9,173 nucleotides of DNA, taken from contig JAJBTS010000377.1 of NCBI GenBank assembly GCA_020860885.1, positions 1 to 9,173 of the forward strand. Direction: 5' to 3'. Positions 1-7,993 of the stretch are shown one piece after another. How positions within the stretch are numbered: position 1 is the stretch's first letter; the number at the start of each line of letters is the position of its first letter. Source of the stretch: Bacteroidales bacterium. Its GTDB lineage: Bacteria > Bacteroidota > Bacteroidia > Bacteroidales > Azobacteroidaceae. The notes beneath the pieces are model-generated. The model was not told the origin of the DNA. It saw nothing but the letters and a program-made list of their open reading frames with translations, and did no database searches. The position numbers and the translations under genes are program-made.

Positions 1-189
1 ATAATTGAACCGCTAAAATAGGAAATAACTTTCATATATACCTTTTCTATATACGATATTTAATAGTACTGTTGCTAAGATTCAGAATTCCGGATTATCC
101 CTTTGACTTTTTTTTTTAACCTGAATGTAATCAAAAGGTCATATCCGGGAAGTTCCTTTGTGGTGAAAATAAATATTTGACACAAAGCA
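1..189. other. Non-coding leader upstream of the TonB-dependent receptor gene
   Basis: AT-rich stretch with stops in all plus frames and no supportable gene. The first bases could be the last codons of an upstream reading frame ending at the TAG at 19-21, but seven codons are too few to support that. A run of ten T lies at 108-117. I found no exact TAnnTTTG promoter box; TTTG occurs at 102-105 (preceded by TATCCC), 155-158 and 176-179, each with an imperfect -7 context. No convincing hairpin or riboswitch was seen. The promoter of the receptor/lipoprotein unit is probably here, but its position is not resolved. Confidence 0.5.
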
Positions 190-3003
190 ATGATAAAAAG
201 ACTGATCTTAATTTCCATCTTATGGTTGATAACCCTTCCTTCCTTACTCGCTCAGAGAGGAAATATAGAAGGGGTTATCACAGATAAAAAGACGGGAGAA
301 ACCATTACCGGAGCTCTTGTGGTTTTAAATCCCTTGAATAAAAGTGCAACTACGGATATAGATGGTACTTTCCGGTTAGAAAATATTCCTTTCGGACCCT
401 ATAAACTTAAGGTTAACTATATTTCTTATGAAGTTGTCGAACTGGATGTGAATATAACTTCCGGGAAACTAAATCTTCCTATTGAAATGAATGAGGTCGT
501 AAATGATCTGGGTGAAGTGGTTGTAACCGGAAGGAGGAGGATGAATTCCGAGCTTTCTATGTTAACAGCTCAAAGAACTTCCCTGACGGTTACGAATGGG
601 GTTTCATCGGAGCAAATTTCGAAAATGCAGGATAAAGATGCAGCCGAAGTTATTAAGCGTATTCCCGGTATTTCCGTTATGGATGAAAAGTTCATTATTT
701 CCCGGGGGCTGTCTCAACGATACAACAGCGTATGGATCAATAATAGTGCTGTTCCCAGTTCTGAAGCCGATTCTCGTTCTTTTTCGTTCGATATTATACC
801 GAGTTCGCAGATTGAGAATATTGTGATTGTGAAGTCTCCTGCTCCGGAGTTACCCGCTGATTTTACAGGAGGATTCATACAAATACAAACACGGAATATG
901 CCTGGTGAAAATTCTTTTCATGTAAGCTATGAAATGAATATAAATACAGCAACCCATTTTGAAGATTTCAAATACAATAAAGGGAGTTTTATGGATGTAT
1001 TGGGTTTGGGAAATTCCAAAAGATCCTTAAATAAGTTTGTTCCGGATCGGTTGGATAATAGCAATGCATCTCAGGTGGATAAGGTTACAAAAGACGGATT
1101 CAATAACGACTGGAAGATCCACACAAAAAAACCTGTTCCGGATCAACGTTTTTCGATGGCATGGAATAGAAGATTTGATTTTACTTCCGGAGGCCAGTTA
1201 GGTATGATTGCTGCCTTAAATTACAGTTATACTTCCCGTACCTATACGGATATGGAAAATTCGCGTTACGGCGTTTATGACTCTCACAGCGATAAGCCGG
1301 TTTATCTCTATAAGTATATGGATGATGTCTATTTTAATGATGTAAAGGTTGGAGCGCTCTATAATGCAACTTTTGTTCTGAATGGAAATTATAAATTTGA
1401 ATTCCGCAATATGTTCAATCAGATAGCCCGGGATAAATATACGGGACGCGAGGGATACCAGTACATCAGCGGATTGTACGAACAGGAAAAAACGGAATAT
1501 CTTTATTCCAGTCGTTTAACGTATTCAGCTCAATTGGCAGGAGACCATCTGCTGGCAAATAGTGATAAGCTTAACTGGACTTTGGGTTTTTCTTATTCCG
1601 ACAAAAAACAACCCGACCGGAGAATGATTGAAAGGGAAGAAAATGGATTTTCTGAAGATATATATTTCGGAAAGATGCATATCGACCAGAATGAAATATC
1701 GAGAGATTTCATTAAGCTGGATGAATACATCTATTCCCTGGCAGTTAATTATTCCCATGATTTTAGCTGGGGAAATCGATTCACTCCTTTGTTGAAGGCC
1801 GGACTTTATGGAGATTACCGGATGCGTGAATACAGTGCAAGGGCTTTTTATTATCGATGGAATGAAAAGAATTTTGCCGGAGATTTCGCATACAGAGATG
1901 TTGTCGATTCTATTCTGATCAAGGAGAATTACGGATCGGATAAATTGTATGTCTATGAAGATACCGACAACAGGAATAGTTATAAAGGGAATAATTTGCT
2001 GGGAGCCGGTTATGCTGGTTTGAATCTTCCTTTCGGAAAATTTAATCTTTATGCAGGAGCACGCATGGAGTACAATAAAATGACATTGACGAATTATGTT
2101 ACAATTAAGGATTCGAAAACGAAAGAAAAAAATTACGAATATCTGCATGTTTTTCCATCGGTCAATACTACTTATAAGTTGAATGAGGAAAATTTGCTTC
2201 GATTCGCATATGGGACTTCTATCAATCGTCAGGAATTCAGGGAAGTCTCCTCATCGGTTTATTATGATTTTGATTTGTTTAGCTCCATAATGGGAAATCC
2301 GGATTTGCAGCCTGCTAAGATTCATAATTTCGATCTTAGATATGAGTTTTATCCTTCTCCGGCAGAATTAGTATCCGTTGCATTTTTCTATAAACATTTC
2401 AGGAATCCAATAGAATGGACTTATATGGATGCCGGAGGAAGTTATACTTATACATTCCAAAATGCAGAGAAAGCCAATAATTTTGGAGTTGAAATAGATA
2501 TTAAGAAAAGTCTTGACTTTATAGGATTACACAATCTGTCTGTCTTGTTTAACGGATCACTAATCAATAGCAAAGTAATTTTTGATGAAAACAGCCAGGA
2601 ACACGACCGGGCTATGCAGGGGCAATCTCCTTTTATTGTTAATACAGGGCTTTTTTACCGGAATGATAAATTGCAAACGGATATAACTTTACTTTATAAT
2701 ATTCTGGGAAAAAGGATTGTGGGAATCGGGAAAGTAGACACCAGCGAAGAAGGAAGTATAAACAACGATGTTCCGGATATGTACGAAATGCCCCGGAATG
2801 TGCTTGATCTTTCCATAGCGAAAAAATGGGGAAAGAAAGTAGAGCTTACGGTTTCAGTGCGTGATATTTTAGCCCAGAAAATCCGATTCAAACAATTTCC
2901 TAAATTTTATGCTGACAACGGAAATTTGCAGGAACGGGAACAAACGACAAAACAATACAAACCCGGACAAAATATTTCTTTAACGTTAAAACTCAATTTT
3001 TAA
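190..3003 (+). CDS. TonB-dependent outer membrane receptor with carboxypeptidase-regulatory-like N-terminal domain
   Basis: The 937-residue product is an outer membrane active transporter expected to draw energy from TonB-ExbB-ExbD. Residues 1-21 form a Sec signal peptide (basic start, hydrophobic core, likely cleavage after LLA before Gln22). Residues 24 to about 100 match a CarboxypepD_reg-like beta-sandwich (GVITDKKTGE, then DGTFRLENIPFG). A TonB-box-like segment EVVVTG sits at 109-114. The plug domain spans about 130-235, with IISRGL at 169-174 and IENIVIVKSP at 208-217 followed by a TGG turn at 226-228. The rest alternates aromatic-rich strands and ends in Phe937, as expected of a 22-strand barrel. 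Length is normal and the frame intact. The lipoprotein gene starts 16 bp downstream, implying one transcript. It is not flanked by susD, so a generic glycan SusC role is not supported; the substrate is unknown. The start at 190 is the ATG that gives a clean signal peptide. Confidence 0.93.
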   Translation: MIKRLILISILWLITLPSLLAQRGNIEGVITDKKTGETITGALVVLNPLNKSATTDIDGTFRLENIPFGPYKLKVNYISYEVVELDVNITSGKLNLPIEMNEVVNDLGEVVVTGRRRMNSELSMLTAQRTSLTVTNGVSSEQISKMQDKDAAEVIKRIPGISVMDEKFIISRGLSQRYNSVWINNSAVPSSEADSRSFSFDIIPSSQIENIVIVKSPAPELPADFTGGFIQIQTRNMPGENSFHVSYEMNINTATHFEDFKYNKGSFMDVLGLGNSKRSLNKFVPDRLDNSNASQVDKVTKDGFNNDWKIHTKKPVPDQRFSMAWNRRFDFTSGGQLGMIAALNYSYTSRTYTDMENSRYGVYDSHSDKPVYLYKYMDDVYFNDVKVGALYNATFVLNGNYKFEFRNMFNQIARDKYTGREGYQYISGLYEQEKTEYLYSSRLTYSAQLAGDHLLANSDKLNWTLGFSYSDKKQPDRRMIEREENGFSEDIYFGKMHIDQNEISRDFIKLDEYIYSLAVNYSHDFSWGNRFTPLLKAGLYGDYRMREYSARAFYYRWNEKNFAGDFAYRDVVDSILIKENYGSDKLYVYEDTDNRNSYKGNNLLGAGYAGLNLPFGKFNLYAGARMEYNKMTLTNYVTIKDSKTKEKNYEYLHVFPSVNTTYKLNEENLLRFAYGTSINRQEFREVSSSVYYDFDLFSSIMGNPDLQPAKIHNFDLRYEFYPSPAELVSVAFFYKHFRNPIEWTYMDAGGSYTYTFQNAEKANNFGVEIDIKKSLDFIGLHNLSVLFNGSLINSKVIFDENSQEHDRAMQGQSPFIVNTGLFYRNDKLQTDITLLYNILGKRIVGIGKVDTSEEGSINNDVPDMYEMPRNVLDLSIAKKWGKKVELTVSVRDILAQKIRFKQFPKFYADNGNLQEREQTTKQYKPGQNISLTLKLNF

Positions 3004-3019
3004 TTTAATAATTTATCAA

Positions 3020-4507
3020 ATGAAAACAGTTAGATTTTTTGGTTTAGTAATGATTCTTTTTATCTCTATGTTTACTACCGCATGTGATGACGATGATGCG
3101 GATAACTCTACTCAGGAAGAAATCATTTTTAATGGAAATCAGATCGGAGATGGTACCCAGGAATTTTATATCAATGGGGATTATACTCTGGAGAAAAAAA
3201 CATATGTTTTGAAAGGATGGATATATGTTACCGGAGGTTCCTCTTTAACTATTCCAGCAGGAACCATTATTAAAGGAGATAAAGATACCAAAGCAGCATT
3301 AATCGTGATGACCGGAGGGAAAATTTATGCGGAAGGTACTGCTTCCGAACCTATTGTATTTACTTCCAACCAAGCCAAAGGAACTCGTAAACTCGGGGAT
3401 TGGGGCGGCCTTATCGTTTGCGGTAAAGCGAAAAATAATAATGGTGTAATGGCAATAGAAGGAGGCCCGAACAGTCCGCACGGAGGTAATGATGACGATG
3501 ATAATTCCGGGATTTTAAGTTATATCCGTGTAGAATTTGCAGGATATCCTTTTTTACCGGATCAGGAAATCAATGGGGTTACTTTCGGGTCTGTGGGAAG
3601 AGGTACAAAGATAGATCACATACAAGTTTCTTATTCCAATGACGATTCTTTCGAATGGTTTGGAGGAACAGCAAATGCAAAATATCTTGTTGCTTATCAT
3701 GGCTGGGATGATGATTTTGATACCGACAACGGGTTTTCTGGAAAACTTCAATACTTATTGAGCATCCGCCATCCGAGAATAGCAGATACTTCTTTGTCTA
3801 ACGGATTCGAATCCGATAACAATAAGGACGGAACCAATGCGCTTCCTAACACTAGTTGCGTATTCAGTAATGTAACTCTTGTCGGACCCTTAGGTCAGGA
3901 CCCTGCTTTTGCTAATAGTTCCGAATATATAAACGGAGGGGATTTGAATCCTAATAATGGTTCTAAAACAGGGGTTTATCAGGCTGCTATGCAAGTCCGG
4001 AGAAATTCTAAACTGAATTGTTTTAACTCTGTAGCCATCGGTTATCCGGTAGGTTTATTGCTGGATAATGAAAAAGGAGATGTGCATGGTGCTGCGACTG
4101 CAGGAGACCTGACCTTGAATAATCTTTATTTTGCAGGAATGACCGTACTCGGTTCGGATAAAAACAAAAGCTGGAAGGATGCTTATTCCGCAGATGGGGT
4201 AGAGGAAGATTTAACCAGGGAATCTTTTTCTTCTGCGTATTTTAAGATGCAACCGGGAAATAAATATTATTATTCGATTTCGGATCTCCTGTTGAAACAA
4301 CCGAATAGTTTGCAAGCGAATGCCAATTATGGGCCGGTTTTGGGAAGTCCTCTTACCGGAAAGAACGCGAATGAATTGTTTTCAAATGAAAAACTATCTT
4401 CCTGGTTTGATAAGGTAGATTATGTTGGAGCTTTCCGGAGCGATTCTGACGGAGATAATTGGTTGAAAGGCTGGACCAATTTTGATCCGCAGAACTCCGA
4501 TTATTAA
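3020..4507 (+). CDS. Surface lipoprotein, predicted beta-solenoid, partner of the upstream TonB receptor
   Basis: The 495-residue product starts with a lipoprotein signal peptide (hydrophobic 5-18, lipobox TTAC, acylated Cys22). Asp23-Asp26 follow the Cys directly; acidic residues there are the known Bacteroidetes lipoprotein export signal, so display on the outer face of the outer membrane is expected. The body, from about residue 40, has short hydrophobic strands alternating with Gly/Asn turns ([41 protein letters not shown]), typical of right-handed beta-helix proteins. From memory, similar proteins are common in Bacteroidetes and usually annotated as hypothetical; I know of no assigned reaction. 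Acidic clusters recur at 158-161 (DDDD), 208-209, 230-236 (DDDFDTD) and 264-270 (ESDNNKD), which could bind divalent cations. Its position 16 bp after the receptor suggests it captures or caps the same ligand, as SusD-type lipoproteins do, but it has no visible SusD resemblance. No terminator lies directly behind it. Confidence 0.85.
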   Translation: MKTVRFFGLVMILFISMFTTACDDDDADNSTQEEIIFNGNQIGDGTQEFYINGDYTLEKKTYVLKGWIYVTGGSSLTIPAGTIIKGDKDTKAALIVMTGGKIYAEGTASEPIVFTSNQAKGTRKLGDWGGLIVCGKAKNNNGVMAIEGGPNSPHGGNDDDDNSGILSYIRVEFAGYPFLPDQEINGVTFGSVGRGTKIDHIQVSYSNDDSFEWFGGTANAKYLVAYHGWDDDFDTDNGFSGKLQYLLSIRHPRIADTSLSNGFESDNNKDGTNALPNTSCVFSNVTLVGPLGQDPAFANSSEYINGGDLNPNNGSKTGVYQAAMQVRRNSKLNCFNSVAIGYPVGLLLDNEKGDVHGAATAGDLTLNNLYFAGMTVLGSDKNKSWKDAYSADGVEEDLTRESFSSAYFKMQPGNKYYYSISDLLLKQPNSLQANANYGPVLGSPLTGKNANELFSNEKLSSWFDKVDYVGAFRSDSDGDNWLKGWTNFDPQNSDY

Positions 4508-4518
4508 TAAAATTGTAA

Positions 4519-4890
4519 GATCCGGTTGATAACAAAAGATACAATCATTGGCGTCTTCTACGAGGGAAATCGTATTTTTCCCTGGCTCAATACATCAAGT
4601 ATAAAGTAAAAAGCGCTGTTTCTTATATTTCAGAATTTGAATTGGAACTGGTTAAATTAGCAAGATCGAGAAACCTGAATGGTATAATATGCGGGCATAT
4701 ACATCGGGCTGCCAATGTTTGGTATGATGATATTCATTATCTAAATTCAGGCGATTGGGTCGAAAGCATGACAGCGTTGGTTGAAAATGAGCAAGGAGAT
4801 TGGGCAATACTGGAATATAAAGATTTAAAGAATAATATAGCTACGAAAGATTACAGCTTGGAACTTATTTTGGAAGTGGCTATACTATAA
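4519..4890 (+). pseudogene. 5'-truncated LpxH-like UDP-2,3-diacylglucosamine diphosphatase (metallophosphoesterase) remnant
   Basis: The open frame runs from just after an in-frame TAA at 4516-4518 to the stop at 4888-4890 and resembles the C-terminal half of LpxH-type calcineurin-like phosphoesterases, which remove UMP from UDP-2,3-diacylglucosamine in lipid A synthesis. Recognisable family segments are YFSLAQYIKYKVKSAVSYI (4573-4629), the metal-binding GHIH (4693-4704) and LNSGDWVES with TALVE behind it. The N-terminal half, with the D-x-H, GD and NHD metal ligands, is absent; nothing of it is visible in 4508-4518 or in 1-189. No ATG starts the fragment; the first plausible initiation codon is TTG at 4642, which would give 82 residues without a complete active site. 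I therefore call it non-functional. The break lies within about 10-60 bp of the lipoprotein stop, in the same orientation, pointing to a rearrangement joint. A distinct intact paralogue elsewhere in the genome is likely. Confidence 0.82.
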
Positions 4891-4919
4891 TTGTCTCAAT
4901 TTTATTTATTGTTTTGGCT

Positions 4920-4959
4920 ATCCTCAATCCCGTACTTTTTTGAAGTTGGGATTGAGGAT
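4920..4959. terminator. Hairpin between convergent units; probable leuS terminator
   Basis: A perfect 12-bp inverted repeat (ATCCTCAATCCC at 4920-4931, GGGATTGAGGAT at 4948-4959) encloses a 16-nt loop that holds a further short ACTT/AAGT pairing. It begins 9 nt beyond the leuS stop on the minus strand and 29 nt beyond the stop of the phosphoesterase remnant on the plus strand, so it can serve both directions. Neither side has a classic T run, so the mechanism is uncertain even though position and stem quality fit a terminator. Confidence 0.7.
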
Positions 4960-4968
4960 TTACCAGTA

Positions 4969-7722
4969 TTAAATAACGATATTGACTATTTTATTAGGAA
5001 CCACAATTACTTTCTTAGGGGTTTTACCTTCCAGCCATTTCTGGGAATTTTCATGGGACAATACCGTTTTTTCTATCTCCTCTTTGGACGTGTCTACCGG
5101 AAATTCCAGAGTAAATCGGGCTTTGCCATTGAAAGATACAGTATATTTCACCGTGTTTTCTTTCAGGTACTCTTCATTGAACTGAGGAAATTGAGAATCA
5201 AAAACGGTAGATCCGTTTCCTAAACGGTGCCACAATTCTTCAACGATGTGAGGAGCAAAAGGAGCCAGAGTAATGATCAGATCGCTTAAGATTACTCTTT
5301 TATTGCATTTTAAAGAGGTTAATTCGTTCACACAAATCATGAAAGCAGCTACAGAAGTATTGAAAGAGAAATCTTCAATATCCTTTCCTACTTTTTTGAT
5401 CAGTTTATGAAGCGCTTTTAATTCTTCTGCTGTTGGCTCATCGTTCGTTACCAGGAAGTTGTCTCCGTCAAAGAATAAGTTCCATAATTTGCGTAAGAAA
5501 CGGGAAACGCCATCGATACCTTTCGTATCCCAGGGTTTAGATTGTTCTAAAGGACCCAGGAACATTTCATACAACCGTAATGTGTCGGCTCCGTATTTGT
5601 CGGCTATATCATCGGGATTAACCACATTGTGGTAAGATTTAGACATCTTTTCTACCGCCCATCCGCAGATGTATTTTCCATCTTCTAAAATGAATTCTGC
5701 TGTTTTGTATTCCGGATTCCAGTTTTTGAATGCTTCCGTGTCCAGAATGTCGTTTGTAACGATGTTAACGTCTACATGTAGCGGAGTAACATCGTATTGA
5801 TCTTTCAATCCCAAGGAAACGAACGTATTGGTATTTTTTATTCTGTATACGAAATTGGAGCGGCCCTGAATCATTCCCTGATTGATCAGTTTCTGGAACG
5901 GTTCTTCGTCTTTGGCTATTCCCAGATCAAACAGGAATTTATTCCAGAAGCGACTGTATATCAAGTGACCTGTAGCATGCTCTGTTCCACCCACATACAA
6001 GTCAACATTCCCCCAATACTCATTGGCTTCTTTAGAAACTAATGCTTTATCGTTCTGAGGGTCTTCATACCTTAAATAGTAAGCCGATGATCCTGCAAAT
6101 CCGGGCATGGTAGATAACTCCAGTGGATAACCTTTGTATGTCCAGTCTTTCGCCCTTCCTAACGGAGGTTCCCCGGTTTCGGTAGGTAAAAATTTATCTA
6201 CTTCAGGTAACTCGATAGGCAGATCTTTTTCGTCTACCGTATAAGGTATTCCATCTTTATAATAAACCGGGAAGGGTTCTCCCCAATAACGTTGACGTCC
6301 GAAAATAGCGTCGCGAAGGCGAAAGTTAACTTTAACTTTTCCCAGTCCGTTTTCAACAATATATTCTTTTGCTTTTTGAATCGCTTCTTTTACGTTCAAG
6401 CCATTGAGGAATCCGGAGTTTATCATGACACCTTCTTTTGCATCAAAACTTTCTTCCGAAACATCCGCTCCTTCAATCAGAGGGATGATAGGTAAATTGA
6501 AATGTTTCGCAAAGGCATAGTCGCGGCTATCGTGAGCGGGGACAGCCATAATAGCACCTGTCCCATATCCGGCTAAAACATAATCGGATATCCAGATGGG
6601 AATGATTTCCCCATTAAGAGGATTGATTGCATACGATCCGGTGAATACTCCGGTAACTTTCCTATCGGCAATACGTTCGCGTTCGGTTCTGCGTTTTACT
6701 TTTTCCAGATAAGCATCCACTTCTGCCTGTTGTTCCGGAGTAACGACCTGACATACATAATCCGATTCGGGAGCTAAGACCATAAAAGTAACACCAAAAA
6801 TAGTATCGGCACGGGTCGTAAATACCGTAAATTCAATGTCCGAATCTTTGATTTTGAAGTTTAATTCTGCTCCTTCCGAGCGTCCGATCCAGTATCGCTG
6901 AGTTTCTTTCAGAGATTCGGTCCAGTCGATTGTATCCAGTCCGTCCAGTAATCTTTGTGCATACGCAGACACACGCAGACTCCATTGGCGCATTTTACGT
7001 TGTTCTACAGGGTGTCCGCCACGTTCCGATACTCCGTCTATCACTTCGTCGTTTGCCAATACGGTACCTAAAGCAGCACACCAGTTTACCATGCTATCGC
7101 CTAAATAGGCAATGCGATAGTTCATCAAAGTATCCTGTTTTTCTTTTTCCGATTTAGCATTCCATTCATCCGCAGAGAAGATCAATTCTTCCGAACAGGC
7201 AATATTCAAATTCTCTGAGCCTTGTTTTTCAAAGACTTCAATTAATTCAGCTATCGGACGGGCCTGTTGTTCATCGTAACAATAGTAGGAATGGAACATT
7301 TTTATAAATGCCCATTGTGTCCATTTATAGTAACCCGGATCACAGGTTCTTATTTCCCGGCTCCAGTCGAAACTAAAACCGATTTTATCCAGCTGTTCTT
7401 TGTAGCGGTCAATATTTTTATCTGTAGTGATGGCGGGGTGTTGTCCTGTCTGGATTGCATATTGTTCGGCGGGAAGTCCGTAGGCATCGTAACCCATCGG
7501 ATGCAAAACATTGAATCCTTTCAGTCTTTTGTAGCGTGTGTAAATATCCGAAGCTATATAACCGAGTGGATGTCCGACGTGTAGGCCTGCTCCTGACGGA
7601 TATGGAAACATATCCAGAACATAATATTTAGGCTTACTGTTGTCTTCTTTTACGCGGTAAGTATGGTTTTCTTCCCAATACTTCTGCCATTTCTGCTCGA
7701 TTTCTTTAAAGTTATACTCCAT
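4969..7722 (-). CDS. leuS: Leucyl-tRNA synthetase
   Basis: Cytoplasmic class Ia aminoacyl-tRNA synthetase that charges tRNA-Leu with leucine using ATP. The 917-residue product has the HIGH-type motif HVGH at 48-51 within [17 protein letters not shown] and the KMSKS motif at 692-696. The CP1 editing domain is intact: the threonine-rich TTRADTIFG at 302-310 and the AHDSRD segment with the conserved Asp at 398, which binds the amino group of mischarged residues. The C-terminal anticodon-binding helices and a short terminal domain ending [10 protein letters not shown] follow. It exceeds the E. coli enzyme (about 860) because of an insertion around residues 140-210 and a segment ahead of KMSKS, both usual for Bacteroidetes LeuRS as I recall it. 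The zinc-ribbon cysteines are largely lost (WCAALG, then SERGGHPVE). The ATG at 7722 lies just before the first conserved residues and about 40 nt behind a good promoter box. Confidence 0.98.
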   Translation of the reverse strand: MEYNFKEIEQKWQKYWEENHTYRVKEDNSKPKYYVLDMFPYPSGAGLHVGHPLGYIASDIYTRYKRLKGFNVLHPMGYDAYGLPAEQYAIQTGQHPAITTDKNIDRYKEQLDKIGFSFDWSREIRTCDPGYYKWTQWAFIKMFHSYYCYDEQQARPIAELIEVFEKQGSENLNIACSEELIFSADEWNAKSEKEKQDTLMNYRIAYLGDSMVNWCAALGTVLANDEVIDGVSERGGHPVEQRKMRQWSLRVSAYAQRLLDGLDTIDWTESLKETQRYWIGRSEGAELNFKIKDSDIEFTVFTTRADTIFGVTFMVLAPESDYVCQVVTPEQQAEVDAYLEKVKRRTERERIADRKVTGVFTGSYAINPLNGEIIPIWISDYVLAGYGTGAIMAVPAHDSRDYAFAKHFNLPIIPLIEGADVSEESFDAKEGVMINSGFLNGLNVKEAIQKAKEYIVENGLGKVKVNFRLRDAIFGRQRYWGEPFPVYYKDGIPYTVDEKDLPIELPEVDKFLPTETGEPPLGRAKDWTYKGYPLELSTMPGFAGSSAYYLRYEDPQNDKALVSKEANEYWGNVDLYVGGTEHATGHLIYSRFWNKFLFDLGIAKDEEPFQKLINQGMIQGRSNFVYRIKNTNTFVSLGLKDQYDVTPLHVDVNIVTNDILDTEAFKNWNPEYKTAEFILEDGKYICGWAVEKMSKSYHNVVNPDDIADKYGADTLRLYEMFLGPLEQSKPWDTKGIDGVSRFLRKLWNLFFDGDNFLVTNDEPTAEELKALHKLIKKVGKDIEDFSFNTSVAAFMICVNELTSLKCNKRVILSDLIITLAPFAPHIVEELWHRLGNGSTVFDSQFPQFNEEYLKENTVKYTVSFNGKARFTLEFPVDTSKEEIEKTVLSHENSQKWLEGKTPKKVIVVPNKIVNIVI

Positions 7723-7760
7723 GACTAGTGTTCTTTGTCGTTAAACGTGAAATGAATTTG

Positions 7761-7768
7761 CAAAAGTA
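7761..7768 (-). promoter_or_regulatory. Probable leuS promoter, -7 box
   Basis: Read on the minus strand, the element is TACTTTTG followed by CA. It fits the Bacteroidetes primary sigma -7 consensus TAnnTTTG and lies 38 bp upstream of the leuS ATG, so the transcript would have a leader of about 30 nt. No clear TTG-type -33 element is visible at the usual distance; the upstream DNA is simply very AT-rich. The sequence and position are seen directly; promoter activity is inferred. Confidence 0.6.
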
Positions 7769-7952
7769 GTCATTAATTTTTGAATAATAAATTTATATTT
7801 TTTAATACTTCTATGAACTAAATTTGAAACTAAGTGTTATTTTAATTAGGGCGCCTAAATGTGTTTACAGCAAATAAGTGAGCCTGATAGTTTGATTCTT
7901 TGAGTGTAAGTTATCTTTTCAAGTAAAATAATAATTTTTTTTGTTTTCTTAT
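7769..7952. other. AT-rich gap between fabK and leuS without a protein gene
   Basis: Very AT-rich DNA with long T tracts (for example 7935-7942). It holds only trivial reading frames, such as a 14-codon one at 7859-7903 on the plus strand. A small 5-bp stem with a 3-nt loop (TTAGG/CCTAA) lies at 7846-7858. A plus-strand TAAATTTG at 7819-7826 fits the Bacteroidetes -7 consensus but has no -33 partner. No RNA family was recognised. Confidence 0.5.
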
Positions 7953-7983
7953 AAGAGACTCTTGGGAAATCCGGGAGTCTCTT
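7953..7983. terminator. Hairpin behind the fabK-like gene, T run on the plus side
   Basis: A 9-bp perfect stem (AAGAGACTC at 7953-7961, GAGTCTCTT at 7975-7983) can be extended inward by two G-T pairs. It starts 10 nt after the stop of the minus-strand fabK-like gene, where a terminator is expected. However, the T-rich tail (TTTTT ending at 7986, then CTATTC) lies on the plus-strand side; on the minus strand the hairpin is followed by an A-rich stretch. It may act in both directions, or mainly on plus-strand transcripts. Confidence 0.62.
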
Positions 7984-7993
7984 TTTCTATTCT

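Noticed and set aside
1525..2148. A 207-codon open frame on the minus strand inside the receptor gene
   Set aside because: It lies wholly within the receptor coding region, is rich in Ile, Phe and Cys as expected of an antisense shadow, and shows no domain or start context of its own.
190..4507. SusC/SusD polysaccharide utilisation locus
   Set aside because: The second protein has a beta-solenoid-like pattern, not the helical TPR-like SusD fold, and no carbohydrate-active enzyme or regulator gene is present.
4642..4890. The phosphoesterase fragment as an intact small gene starting at TTG 4642
   Set aside because: Family similarity continues upstream of the TTG to at least about 4570, and the fragment lacks most metal ligands, so a truncated remnant explains it better.
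4891..5223. A 110-codon plus-strand open frame after the phosphoesterase remnant
   Set aside because: Most of it overlaps the 3' end of leuS in antisense; its Phe/Tyr-rich composition is that of a shadow frame, and its 5' part covers the hairpin.
7859..7903. A 14-codon plus-strand frame as a leader peptide
   Set aside because: No plus-strand gene follows that it could control, it has no run of a regulatory amino acid, and short frames like this are frequent by chance.
7723..7993. T-box or leucine leader attenuator in front of leuS
   Set aside because: No T-box core sequence or leucine-rich leader frame is seen on the minus strand, and the probable promoter lies too close to the ATG to leave room for one.
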